Assembly: GCA_017481225.1 (NCBI GenBank)
Contig: JAFUPM010000039.1
Location: 1 to 39,709, forward strand
Length of the DNA stretch: 39,709 nucleotides
Source: Clostridia bacterium
GTDB taxonomy: Bacteria; Bacillota; Clostridia; Oscillospirales; CAG-272
Reading direction: 5' to 3'
Shown here in pieces: positions 34,042-39,709 of the stretch. Position numbers and translations under genes: made by a program. Under the pieces are notes generated by a model. It was not told where the DNA came from. It made no database searches and saw nothing but the letters and a program-made list of their open reading frames with translations. Positions within the stretch are counted from its first letter, which is position 1. Every line of letters starts with the position of its first letter.

Positions 34042-35210
34042 TGAAGGAAATATATCTTGACAACAGCGCAACGACTAAAATTTCCGAAGAGGCTCTCGAA
34101 AGGTACGTAGAGGTATCAAGGGAGTGCTACGGCAACCCCTCATCTCTCCACGGCTTAGGCTTTAAGGCAGAGGGGGTTCTGGAGGAGGCTCGCAGGCAAA
34201 TACGCAATTCACTCTCACTAAAGAGCGGCGAGGTTATTTTCTGCGCTTCGGGAAGCGAGGCGAACAACTTAGCTATAGTAGGTCGGGCAAGCTCCAAGGA
34301 AAGATACAAAAAGGGTGCGAAGATTATTACCACCGAGGGCGAGCACGCATCGGTAGACGAGCCTCTCTCTCACCTTGAAAAACAGGGATTTCGCATAGCG
34401 AGGATACCTACAAGGGGCGGAAAACTCGACACGGGTGCGCTTATTCGCGAAATGACGGGTGACGTAATACTCGTCACTATGATGATGGTTAATAACGAAA
34501 CCGGCGCGTGCTACGACCTCGGTGAGGTTGCGAAAATTATGAAAAGGCAGTCGCCCGAGGCATATTTGCACGTTGATGCGACCCAGAGCTATATGAAGCT
34601 TCCCTTCACTCTTTCAAGCCTCGGTGCGGATATGATAACCCTCTCCTCTCACAAAATCGAGGGTCCTAAGGGCGTGGGTGCGCTTGCGGTCACCGACAGA
34701 GTGAAAAAAGAAAGAGGGCTTTCCCCTATTATACTCGGCGGCGGTCAGGAGGGCGGTATGCGCTCGGGTACCGAGAACGTGCCTGCTATCGCTGCCTTTG
34801 GCGAAGCTGTGAAGCTTGGACAGGCAGCACTCAGGGATAGATACGGTAAGATGCTGGGGCTGCGATCCAGGCTTGTTGAGAGAATTAGCTCCGACCCTGA
34901 CCTTTCGGATATATCCCTGACGCTACCCGAGAGGGCGGCGCCTCATATACTTAATATTACCCTGCCGAATATCAAGAGCGAGACGATGCTGCATTTCCTC
35001 TCCTCCTTTGGTATTTTCGTATCAAGCGGTTCGGCTTGCTCCTCGAACTCGCGTCACGTCTCCTCTGCTCTTGTTGCCTTTGGCAGAAGCGAGGCCGAGG
35101 CTGACTGCTCTATAAGAGTAAGCTTTTCCCACAGAAATGAGCCCGAAGACGTGGACGAGCTTTGCGAAAGGCTTGCCGAAGGGCTTAAAAAATTAACACG
35201 GGTGCGCTGA
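34041..35210 (+). CDS. Cysteine desulfurase (NifS/IscS family)
   Basis: A 389-residue PLP enzyme that converts cysteine to alanine and a protein-bound persulfide for Fe-S cluster or thionucleoside synthesis. It starts with the typical IYLDNSATTKISEEALE. HVDATQSYMK is the cofactor region, SSHKIEGPKGVG contains PLP Lys205, and SSGSACSSNSRHVS contains the persulfide Cys333 in a flexible loop. The short Cys loop indicates group I (IscS/NifS) rather than SufS. No scaffold gene (iscU) follows; instead rlmH starts 2 nt later. ATG at 34041 overlaps the preceding stop. Confidence 0.93.
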   Translation: MKEIYLDNSATTKISEEALERYVEVSRECYGNPSSLHGLGFKAEGVLEEARRQIRNSLSLKSGEVIFCASGSEANNLAIVGRASSKERYKKGAKIITTEGEHASVDEPLSHLEKQGFRIARIPTRGGKLDTGALIREMTGDVILVTMMMVNNETGACYDLGEVAKIMKRQSPEAYLHVDATQSYMKLPFTLSSLGADMITLSSHKIEGPKGVGALAVTDRVKKERGLSPIILGGGQEGGMRSGTENVPAIAAFGEAVKLGQAALRDRYGKMLGLRSRLVERISSDPDLSDISLTLPERAAPHILNITLPNIKSETMLHFLSSFGIFVSSGSACSSNSRHVSSALVAFGRSEAEADCSIRVSFSHRNEPEDVDELCERLAEGLKKLTRVR

Positions 35211-35211
35211 T

Positions 35212-35691
35212 ATGGCAAATATTACGTTTATCACCGTCGGTACGTTGAAGGAAAAATATCTTTCGGACGCTGTGGCGGAGTATACAAAAAGGCTCTCGCA
35301 ATTTGCAAAGGTTGACGAGATTAATCTGAAGGAAGAGCGCATAAGAGACGAGGATGATGGGTCCGAGGTTCGCCGCGCGCTGTCGGCAGAGGGGGAGAAA
35401 ATTCTCGCTTCCGTGCCAAAGGGTTCGGCTGTGGTTGCCCTTTGCGTTGAGGGCAAGCAGTATGACTCGCCCGAGCTTTCATCTATTGTTGGAAAAATGT
35501 GCGACGAGCGAGGAAGGATAGCCTTTATCATTGGTTCGTCCCACGGACTTTCCGACGAGGTAAAAAGGGCGGCTGACCTTAAGCTGTCCATATCGAAGCT
35601 CACCTTCCCTCACCAGCTGATGCGCGTTATTCTTGCCGAGGCGGTGTATCGGGCGTTCACAATTCTTGCGGGTAAGAGGTACCATAAGTAG
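35212..35691 (+). CDS. rlmH: 23S rRNA (pseudouridine1915-N3)-methyltransferase RlmH
   Basis: A 159-residue SPOUT methyltransferase. It starts with MANITFITVGTLKEKYLSDA and ends with the trefoil-knot motifs IIGSSHGLSDEVKRAADL, KLTFPHQLMRVILAEAVYRA and GKRYHK. These match RlmH, which methylates pseudouridine 1915 of helix 69 using S-adenosylmethionine. Length equals the family norm (about 155-160). It is coupled to the cysteine desulfurase gene with a 1-nt gap. Confidence 0.96.
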   Translation: MANITFITVGTLKEKYLSDAVAEYTKRLSQFAKVDEINLKEERIRDEDDGSEVRRALSAEGEKILASVPKGSAVVALCVEGKQYDSPELSSIVGKMCDERGRIAFIIGSSHGLSDEVKRAADLKLSISKLTFPHQLMRVILAEAVYRAFTILAGKRYHK

Positions 35692-35730
35692 TTTTTGCGC
35701 TTTGGTTTTTGCTTGTTTTTGTGTGCGATT

Positions 35731-35874
35731 TGTGGAGCTTTTCGCAAAGCGGATTGAAGTATTTTGTTTTCTCAATGAAGATTGATATATTTTTGGTTTT
35801 CCAAAGGCGAATTGATATATTATTTGTTTTCCAAAGGCAGATTGATATATCTTTGGTTTTCCAAAGGCGGATTT
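35731..35874. repeat. 30-bp tandem array (4-5 units)
   Basis: Exact 30-bp period from 35761 to 35850, with a partial unit to 35874 and a more diverged unit from 35731. The unit core is TTTGGTTTTCCAAAGGC followed by (A/G)ATTGATATAT. Each unit has a small palindrome (GGTTTTCC/CAAAGG region). It lies between convergent rlmH and CYTH genes. Confidence 0.9.
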
Positions 35875-35898
35875 CCTGACCGTTTTTTAGATTGCAAA

Positions 35899-35938
35899 AG
35901 GGTTGCCCCTGCTTCTTCGGGGCAACCCTCTGATTTTT
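35899..35938. terminator. Bidirectional terminator between rlmH and CYTH genes
   Basis: An 11-bp perfect stem, AGGGTTGCCCC (35899-35909) with GGGGCAACCCT (35919-35929). On the minus strand TTTTGC follows directly; on the plus strand CTGATTTTTA follows. Confidence 0.92.
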
Positions 35939-35939
35939 A

Positions 35940-36449
35940 TTAGGTATCCTCGTCGGGGAAGGCGCGTGACATACCCGCGTTAGAATACTCCTTGATGCCT
36001 GTGACCTCGCGGATAATCTCGATAAACTCGGGGAACTTAACCGCGGTATCCCTTGTGGGCAGCTCGGTTTCCATAATACAGGTGCGCTGCCACCGTGGGT
36101 AGACGTCAAGCTCGAAGGTCTGTCCTTCATAGCGGAAGGTGTATCTCGTCTTATATATCGGCAAAGTTCCACGAAGCCTTCTTTCCGAAAGAGCCGAATA
36201 CTCCTCGGGGGTTAGGCTCCTTTCAAGCTCGGTCGCGGACATTTTGTCAATACGGATTTTCCGCGTTTCTATATACTCTACCCTTCCCTGCCATGTGCGG
36301 CGGCGGATACGGAGAGTTTCTCCCTTCGGCGCGTCAAGATATATCTGCTCTATTTCGCTTTCTGTATACTCGGGCATAGACCTGAGCTCTGAAAGCTTTG
36401 GGAGCTTTATTATATATTTGCGCTCTATCTCTACGGCGGAGCTTGTCAT
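35940..36449 (-). CDS. CYTH-domain protein (triphosphate-binding)
   Basis: A 169-residue protein with the CYTH hallmark ExExK at the start (VEIERKYIIKLP). It also has a series of charged beta-strands (GETLRIRRRTW, YIETRKIRID, IYKTRYTFRYEGQTFELDVY) lining a triphosphate tunnel. The family includes inorganic triphosphatases, thiamine triphosphatases and class IV adenylate cyclases. The ATG at 36449 sits 6 nt after AAGGAGG and is preferred over a GTG at 36458 that lies inside the Shine-Dalgarno. Monocistronic, convergent with rlmH. The precise substrate is unknown. Confidence 0.88.
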   Translation of the reverse strand: MTSSAVEIERKYIIKLPKLSELRSMPEYTESEIEQIYLDAPKGETLRIRRRTWQGRVEYIETRKIRIDKMSATELERSLTPEEYSALSERRLRGTLPIYKTRYTFRYEGQTFELDVYPRWQRTCIMETELPTRDTAVKFPEFIEIIREVTGIKEYSNAGMSRAFPDEDT

Positions 36450-36538
36450 ATTCTTCACCTCCTTAGGCTTTGCGGTTTAATTCTATCATATATCGGGGGA
36501 TTTTTCAATAAGATTTATAACTTTGTTTGAAAATATTA

Positions 36539-36567
36539 TTGACTTATGGAGAAAATTGTGGTAAAAT
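36539..36567 (+). promoter_or_regulatory. Promoter of the small membrane protein gene
   Basis: TTGACT (36539-36544) and TAAAAT (36562-36567) have a 17-bp spacer and precede a leader of about 60 nt. Confidence 0.8.
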
Positions 36568-36633
36568 ACTCTATAGTAAAAATTTCCGTGTGAAGTGTGT
36601 CGCGCGGAGTAATCAATAGATTGGAGAATTGCT

Positions 36634-36819
36634 ATGGCAAAGATTCTTGATAGTGTTAAGGGCTTTTTCGGCAAGTGCGTTGATTGGTTTAAGGAAAAGA
36701 CCAAGAACGTAAAGTGGAAGGAAGTTTGGGATAAGGTTACCACGGGTCTGCTTATCCTCGTTATGGCTTCTCCCATCTTTATCCTCGCCTGGATTTTCCT
36801 TTGGTTCCTTACAAGATAA
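36634..36819 (+). CDS. Small single-pass membrane protein (61 residues)
   Basis: A 61-residue protein, not recognised. Residues 1-33 are amphipathic and basic with Trp and Lys (WFKEKTKNVKWKEVWDK), and residues 38-59 are one hydrophobic helix (LLILVMASPIFILAWIFLWF). It has a GGAG ribosome binding site, its own sigma-70-type promoter and its own terminator, which support it as a real gene despite its size. It might be a small regulatory membrane protein or toxin-like peptide; no antitoxin gene adjoins it. Confidence 0.7.
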   Translation: MAKILDSVKGFFGKCVDWFKEKTKNVKWKEVWDKVTTGLLILVMASPIFILAWIFLWFLTR

Positions 36820-36825
36820 TTTTTC

Positions 36826-36849
36826 GGCTGCCCTTGCGGCAGCCTTTTT
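36826..36849 (+). terminator. Terminator of the small membrane protein gene
   Basis: The perfect 7-bp stem GGCTGCC (36826-36832) with GGCAGCC (36838-36844) is followed by TTTTT, 7 nt after the stop codon. Confidence 0.92.
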
Positions 36850-36873
36850 GTTTGATTATAGCTCTGTAGAAAT

Positions 36874-37263
36874 AAGGGTGAGGATTAGCGCAGTGCCCTT
36901 AAGGACACTGCGCAACGAAATAAATCCCTTACGGGATTTGTGAAATGCACTTCGTGCGTGAAATTCGCTTTCAGCGAGTGAAATGCCTGCGGGCGTGAGG
37001 GGATTTATTTCATTTCACATCGAGCGGAGCGAGATATTTCACAATATGCGAGTAGCATATTATTTCACGTTTCGCGACAGCAAAACATTTCACTTATATG
37101 CTTACCACCCGACAGTACACCTAAGAGGTGTAACACACTATACCTTGCAGGCAAGGTGTGCGAAAAGGAGTACGAGCAACGTTTCTCGTACTCCTTTTTC
37201 TTTTTCGGCAGGTCAAAATCTGCTTTATGGTAGGAACCCTTCGAGATTCCTCACCCTTTTTCT
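36874..37263. repeat. Modular hairpin element, copy 2 (between convergent genes)
   Basis: Bounded by the 11-bp inverted repeat AAGGGTGAGGA (36874-36884) and TCCTCACCCTT (37248-37258), unrelated in sequence to the arms of copy 1. The core 36887-37045 matches 3075-3233. Further hairpins differ from copy 1 but keep their pairing and the ATTTCAC spacers: AATATGC/GCATATT and GTTT-GC/GC-AAAC. Extra stems are TACACCT/AGGTGTA and ACCTTGC/GCAAGGT, then a perfect 14-bp terminator (37163-37198) with loop and T-tract. A short open frame at 36983-37360 is not a gene. Confidence 0.85.
37163..37200 (+). terminator. Intrinsic terminator inside hairpin element copy 2
   Basis: A 14-bp perfect stem, AAAAGGAGTACGAG (37163-37176) with CTCGTACTCCTTTT (37185-37198), has an 8-nt loop and is followed by more T residues. 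It is the counterpart of the terminator at 3324-3356, with different stem sequence. Confidence 0.85.
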
Positions 37264-37317
37264 TTGGCTGTCGGGCAGCCTTATTTTACTGTACAAAACT
37301 GAAATCGGCAGGTTAGG

Positions 37318-37388
37318 TACCGCTTTAGTTTTGTACCGCCTTAGTTTTTTACCGCCTTAGTTTTTTACCGCTTTAGTTTTGTACCGCT
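37318..37388. repeat. 16-bp tandem array copying the surface-protein gene 3' end
   Basis: Four full units of TACCGC(T/C)TTAGTTTT(G/T), 16 bp each, from 37318 to 37381, then a partial unit running into the gene. The unit at 37366-37381 contains the TAA stop (complement of 37373-37375) of the minus-strand surface protein, so the array extends its own tail with repeated stops. Confidence 0.93.
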
Positions 37389-38590
37389 GTTCTGTTCTCG
37401 TACCTGGAAATTGCCGTTTCAATTGTAACGTCATTTCCTATAGTGTAGGTCTTGTTAGACAAATCGTTCTCGATAGTGATGAAGGTCTGCTCGCCTCTTG
37501 AGCGCCAGGTGCCTGTGTCGAAGGAGTTGCTGTTGGAGCCGTAGCCGCGGTAGTCGTTGGTGGTTGCCCAGCCCTTATAAATATCGCCGTACTGCGCCCA
37601 CATACCTGTGCTTGAATTCTTCGTAAATACGACAGCGTATACGGTAACCTCGTCGCCGTGGGAGGTTCCCGAAAGCTCGGTGGTGGTAATGTAGAGAGTC
37701 ATCTCGCTGCCGCTGTAGGCGCTGGTGATATTCTCGTACTTAATCATAACCGTGCATTTGTTTGACGCGCCGTTATCTTCAAAGGTTACGGAATTAAGGG
37801 TATCATCGAAAATTTCCTCAATAAGCTCCGTATCACTTGTCTGAGAGCCGACAACGTTACCAACGTAGTTACCCATTCCAAGCCAGCCGAGAGCGCCGTT
37901 TTTGCCCATCTCTTTCGTAATATTATTGAACATCGTAGAATCGTTCAAGGCTTCCTCGAGCTTAGTTACGGCGTTCTTAACCGTTGCCTTGTTCTCTGCC
38001 TCCTCCTTGTCCGCCTCGCCTGCAAAGCCAAAGACAAAGTTCAAGGTCAAGGTGAGCTTTGCCGACACCGTGGAGGTAACGTTCAGGGCGATATTGTTTA
38101 TGGACTGGTAGGGTTCAATTTTCGTAGCTGTGCCGTCATCAACCACATTACCCTCGCTGTTCACGGTACCCGTGTTAAGATTTCCGCTTGTAACACTAGC
38201 TTCGGGAGAGTAGGAGCCATCACCTACGACGAGACATTGCAGCTCCTTGAAAAGGTAAGCCGAGCCCGACGCATTAGTGACGTCTACGTTCACCGACCTT
38301 GTGACGGGGGCGTCCTCTGTAGCGCCCGTAAAATCAAGGGTAAAGGTTGCCCAACCGAGGGGCTGTGAGAGGTTGGTTGAGCCGTCGTGTACTCCAACCG
38401 CCTCTCCCGTTTTTGGGGTGGTTATTGCGGCTCGTGATACGTAAAGGTAATCGTAGGATTTAGGTGGCTTTGGTACTGTGACACTTCCCGATATACTCAG
38501 AGTATCCGAAACTGCGGCAAAGCCTATACAGGTGAATAATATAGAAAAGGAGAGAAATGCTGCTACTAAAATCTTAAAGCCCTTAGACAT
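37373..38590 (-). CDS. Secreted surface protein of unknown function
   Basis: A 405-residue protein with an N-terminal signal (ILVAAFLSFSILFTCIGFAA) ending at a SDTLSISGSVTVPKPP junction. That boundary resembles SipW/TasA-type signal peptides of Firmicutes secreted proteins. The remainder is beta-rich and Thr/Ser/Asn-rich, in two regions split by a short helical segment (AENKATVKNAVTKLEEALND). No sortase motif or enzyme signature is seen. GGAGAG lies about 7 nt before the ATG at 38590. A fibre, matrix or surface-layer role is possible from signal type and composition only. Confidence 0.78.
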   Translation of the reverse strand: MSKGFKILVAAFLSFSILFTCIGFAAVSDTLSISGSVTVPKPPKSYDYLYVSRAAITTPKTGEAVGVHDGSTNLSQPLGWATFTLDFTGATEDAPVTRSVNVDVTNASGSAYLFKELQCLVVGDGSYSPEASVTSGNLNTGTVNSEGNVVDDGTATKIEPYQSINNIALNVTSTVSAKLTLTLNFVFGFAGEADKEEAENKATVKNAVTKLEEALNDSTMFNNITKEMGKNGALGWLGMGNYVGNVVGSQTSDTELIEEIFDDTLNSVTFEDNGASNKCTVMIKYENITSAYSGSEMTLYITTTELSGTSHGDEVTVYAVVFTKNSSTGMWAQYGDIYKGWATTNDYRGYGSNSNSFDTGTWRSRGEQTFITIENDLSNKTYTIGNDVTIETAISRYENRTAVQN

Positions 38591-38626
38591 ATTTACTCTC
38601 CTTTCTTAATTGTTTTATTTATAGCG

Positions 38627-38660
38627 TGCGAGTGCAAGAGCCACGCTCCGCACTCGCACA
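38627..38660. other. Hairpin in the gap between the right-edge gene and the surface protein gene
   Basis: A 10-bp perfect stem, GTGCGAGTGC (38627-38636) with GCACTCGCAC (38651-38660), has a 14-nt loop. On the minus strand it follows the stop of the upstream gene and precedes the surface protein start by about 40 nt. There is no good T-tract on that strand, so it may be an mRNA processing or attenuation structure rather than a terminator. Confidence 0.6.
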
Positions 38661-38675
38661 AAAACGCAGGGTCGA

Positions 38676-39709
38676 TTATTTATTCGACAGGGCGTCCTCA
38701 ATTTTGCGCCTTACGACGCTGATGATTTTCTTCAAGGGGTGACGGACCGTATCGGGGTCAACCTTGTGGTTGCCGTGAGCAACCGCCGCCTTGCGGATAA
38801 TTTCCCTTGACGATGCCTTAGTGGGTACTAAAACCACGTCACCGTCGTGAAGCTCCTCGCCGTCGGGGTCATAGTTATAGATGACGTTGTTGTGCTTTTT
38901 CTCATTCCATACAACACCTACAACCTCAACGCCTATCTTGCCGTCGTGGTCCTCGTATACCTCAACCTCTTCGTCAATGTAGTCAACCTCGGAAAGCTCA
39001 ACGTCGGGAGTTGCCATAGCCTCCTCAATTGCCTCCTGCAAAAGCTCCTCGGGGGTATGCTCAGGCTCTTCTACGGTAGGATTATTTGACACGGGGGGGG
39101 GGGTAATCTCCTCTGCCGTATTCATAGAAACGGCTACGATGTGATGAGGGTCGATGGCAACGAAGCCCTCGGGAATAAGAACCTTGATAAGCTCGCGGTC
39201 TATGAGAGCCTGGGTTCTCTCGTAGGGATGCTCAGCTACGTAGTCGACGTATACAGCCTTCTTGTCGGGCTTCAGGTCGAACTTCTCCATTGTGATGTCT
39301 ATGATTTCCTTAGCCTTCTTCAGTCCTCTGTCGCTTCTGATTCTGATAAGCATAGGAACCTGCTCGAACATCTTGGCATCGGTAGCCTCGTGGAAGTACT
39401 TCTGGGGGTCAAACTCAGATGGGTCAAGAGCGCAGTAGAGGCATATAGTCTTGCCGCGTATCTTAAGCCTGAAGAGCTGATATCTTCCCTTCTTGAAGGT
39501 TTCGTATCTCCAGCTCATTCTCGCCTTTACGGATTTGAAGGAGAGAATGTAGTTTTTAAGCTCGCTGTAATACTTCTTGATAGTTTCGTTATCACTCTGG
39601 ATAATGTTCGCCATACAGCTGCGGCGGCACTTGATATCCAGCTTGTTGCCCTGCTCGTCGTAGTATACGATAACCGACTCGTCATCGTCACCTTCGGGAA
39701 TCTCGTCTA
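38676..39709 (-). CDS. Uncharacterised multidomain protein, 5' end beyond window
   Basis: The frame is open from 39709 to the stop at 38676, so the ATG at 39614 is internal and the protein continues past the window edge (344 codons visible). The start of the visible part is acidic (DEIPEGDDDESVIVYYDEQG). A basic domain follows (YSELKNYILSFKSVKARMSW, KGRYQLFRLKIRGKTICLY, ALDPSEFDPQKYFHEATDA), probably duplicated upstream as in similar Clostridia proteins I have seen. A Pro/Glu-rich linker (about the C11 tract at 39093-39103) and an acidic C-terminal region follow. Role unknown. It is cytosolic in appearance and upstream of the surface protein gene. Confidence 0.75.
   Translation of the reverse strand, partial: DEIPEGDDDESVIVYYDEQGNKLDIKCRRSCMANIIQSDNETIKKYYSELKNYILSFKSVKARMSWRYETFKKGRYQLFRLKIRGKTICLYCALDPSEFDPQKYFHEATDAKMFEQVPMLIRIRSDRGLKKAKEIIDITMEKFDLKPDKKAVYVDYVAEHPYERTQALIDRELIKVLIPEGFVAIDPHHIVAVSMNTAEEITPPPVSNNPTVEEPEHTPEELLQEAIEEAMATPDVELSEVDYIDEEVEVYEDHDGKIGVEVVGVVWNEKKHNNVIYNYDPDGEELHDGDVVLVPTKASSREIIRKAAVAHGNHKVDPDTVRHPLKKIISVVRRKIEDALSNK

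Noticed and set aside
36983..37360. 125-codon open frame in hairpin element copy 2
   Set aside because: It starts with the same spurious sequence as the frame in copy 1 and then runs through terminators and into the 16-bp array.
39614..39614. ATG at 39614 as start of the right-edge gene
   Set aside because: The same frame stays open upstream to 39709 with protein-like sequence, and no ribosome binding site precedes the ATG, so it is internal.

Overview
The window looks like chromosomal DNA of an uncultured, Clostridia-like Firmicute. The evidence is strong AGGAGG-type ribosome binding sites, canonical TTGACT/TATAAT promoters with 17-bp spacers, a type A RNase P RNA, YhaO/YhaN homologues, many lipoproteins, and secreted leucine-rich-repeat and glycoside hydrolase genes typical of gut anaerobes. 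No phage, transposase, tRNA or CRISPR was seen. Both ends cut through genes: gdhA on the left and a large multidomain protein on the right.

Layout. (1) 1-3046: 5' part of gdhA (minus), then a polysaccharide-flippase-like gene and a short-chain dehydrogenase (plus). (2) 3056-3431: a modular hairpin element. (3) 3491-5824 (minus): a probable catabolic operon of an M24 creatinase-like protein, an ASRT-family small protein and a creatininase-family protein, with a divergent AraC regulator at 5941 and a four-helix membrane protein after it. (4) 8012-12118 (minus): a compact operon of a radical SAM protein, a TIR-domain protein with a large helical C-terminal region, and an endonuclease/exonuclease/phosphatase-fold protein, behind a near-consensus promoter. 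I consider this the best candidate for an undescribed system. (5) 12696-17645: a secreted operon of an M6-like metalloprotease lipoprotein, a GH88 lipoprotein and an anchored SGNH hydrolase. (6) 17864-21070: FGGY sugar kinase, MFS transporter, GNAT acetyltransferase. (7) 21338-23401 (minus): a fusion of a ROK sugar kinase with a NahK/APH-type kinase, divergent from a PocR-AraC regulator. (8) 24564-28699: YhaO-like nuclease, YhaN-like ATPase, rnpB and a structured tail. (9) 28881-35691: BspA-type LRR lipoprotein, murD, a PsbP-like lipoprotein, a cysteine desulfurase and rlmH. (10) 35940-39709: CYTH protein, a 61-residue membrane protein, a second copy of the hairpin element, a secreted surface protein and the truncated right-edge gene.

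The strongest non-coding signal is the structure between convergent genes. All five convergent junctions (3047-3490, 7833-8011, 21071-21337, 35692-35939, 36820-37372) carry repetitive or structured DNA. Two hold copies of a roughly 375-390-bp element made of hairpins separated by a TGAAAT/ATTTCAC spacer. The hairpin arms of the two copies differ in sequence but stay self-complementary, and the outer closing arms are followed by T-tracts. Three junctions hold tandem arrays with a 16-bp period but unrelated sequences, two of which copy the adjacent gene's own 3' end including its stop codon. A related but longer reiteration follows murD.
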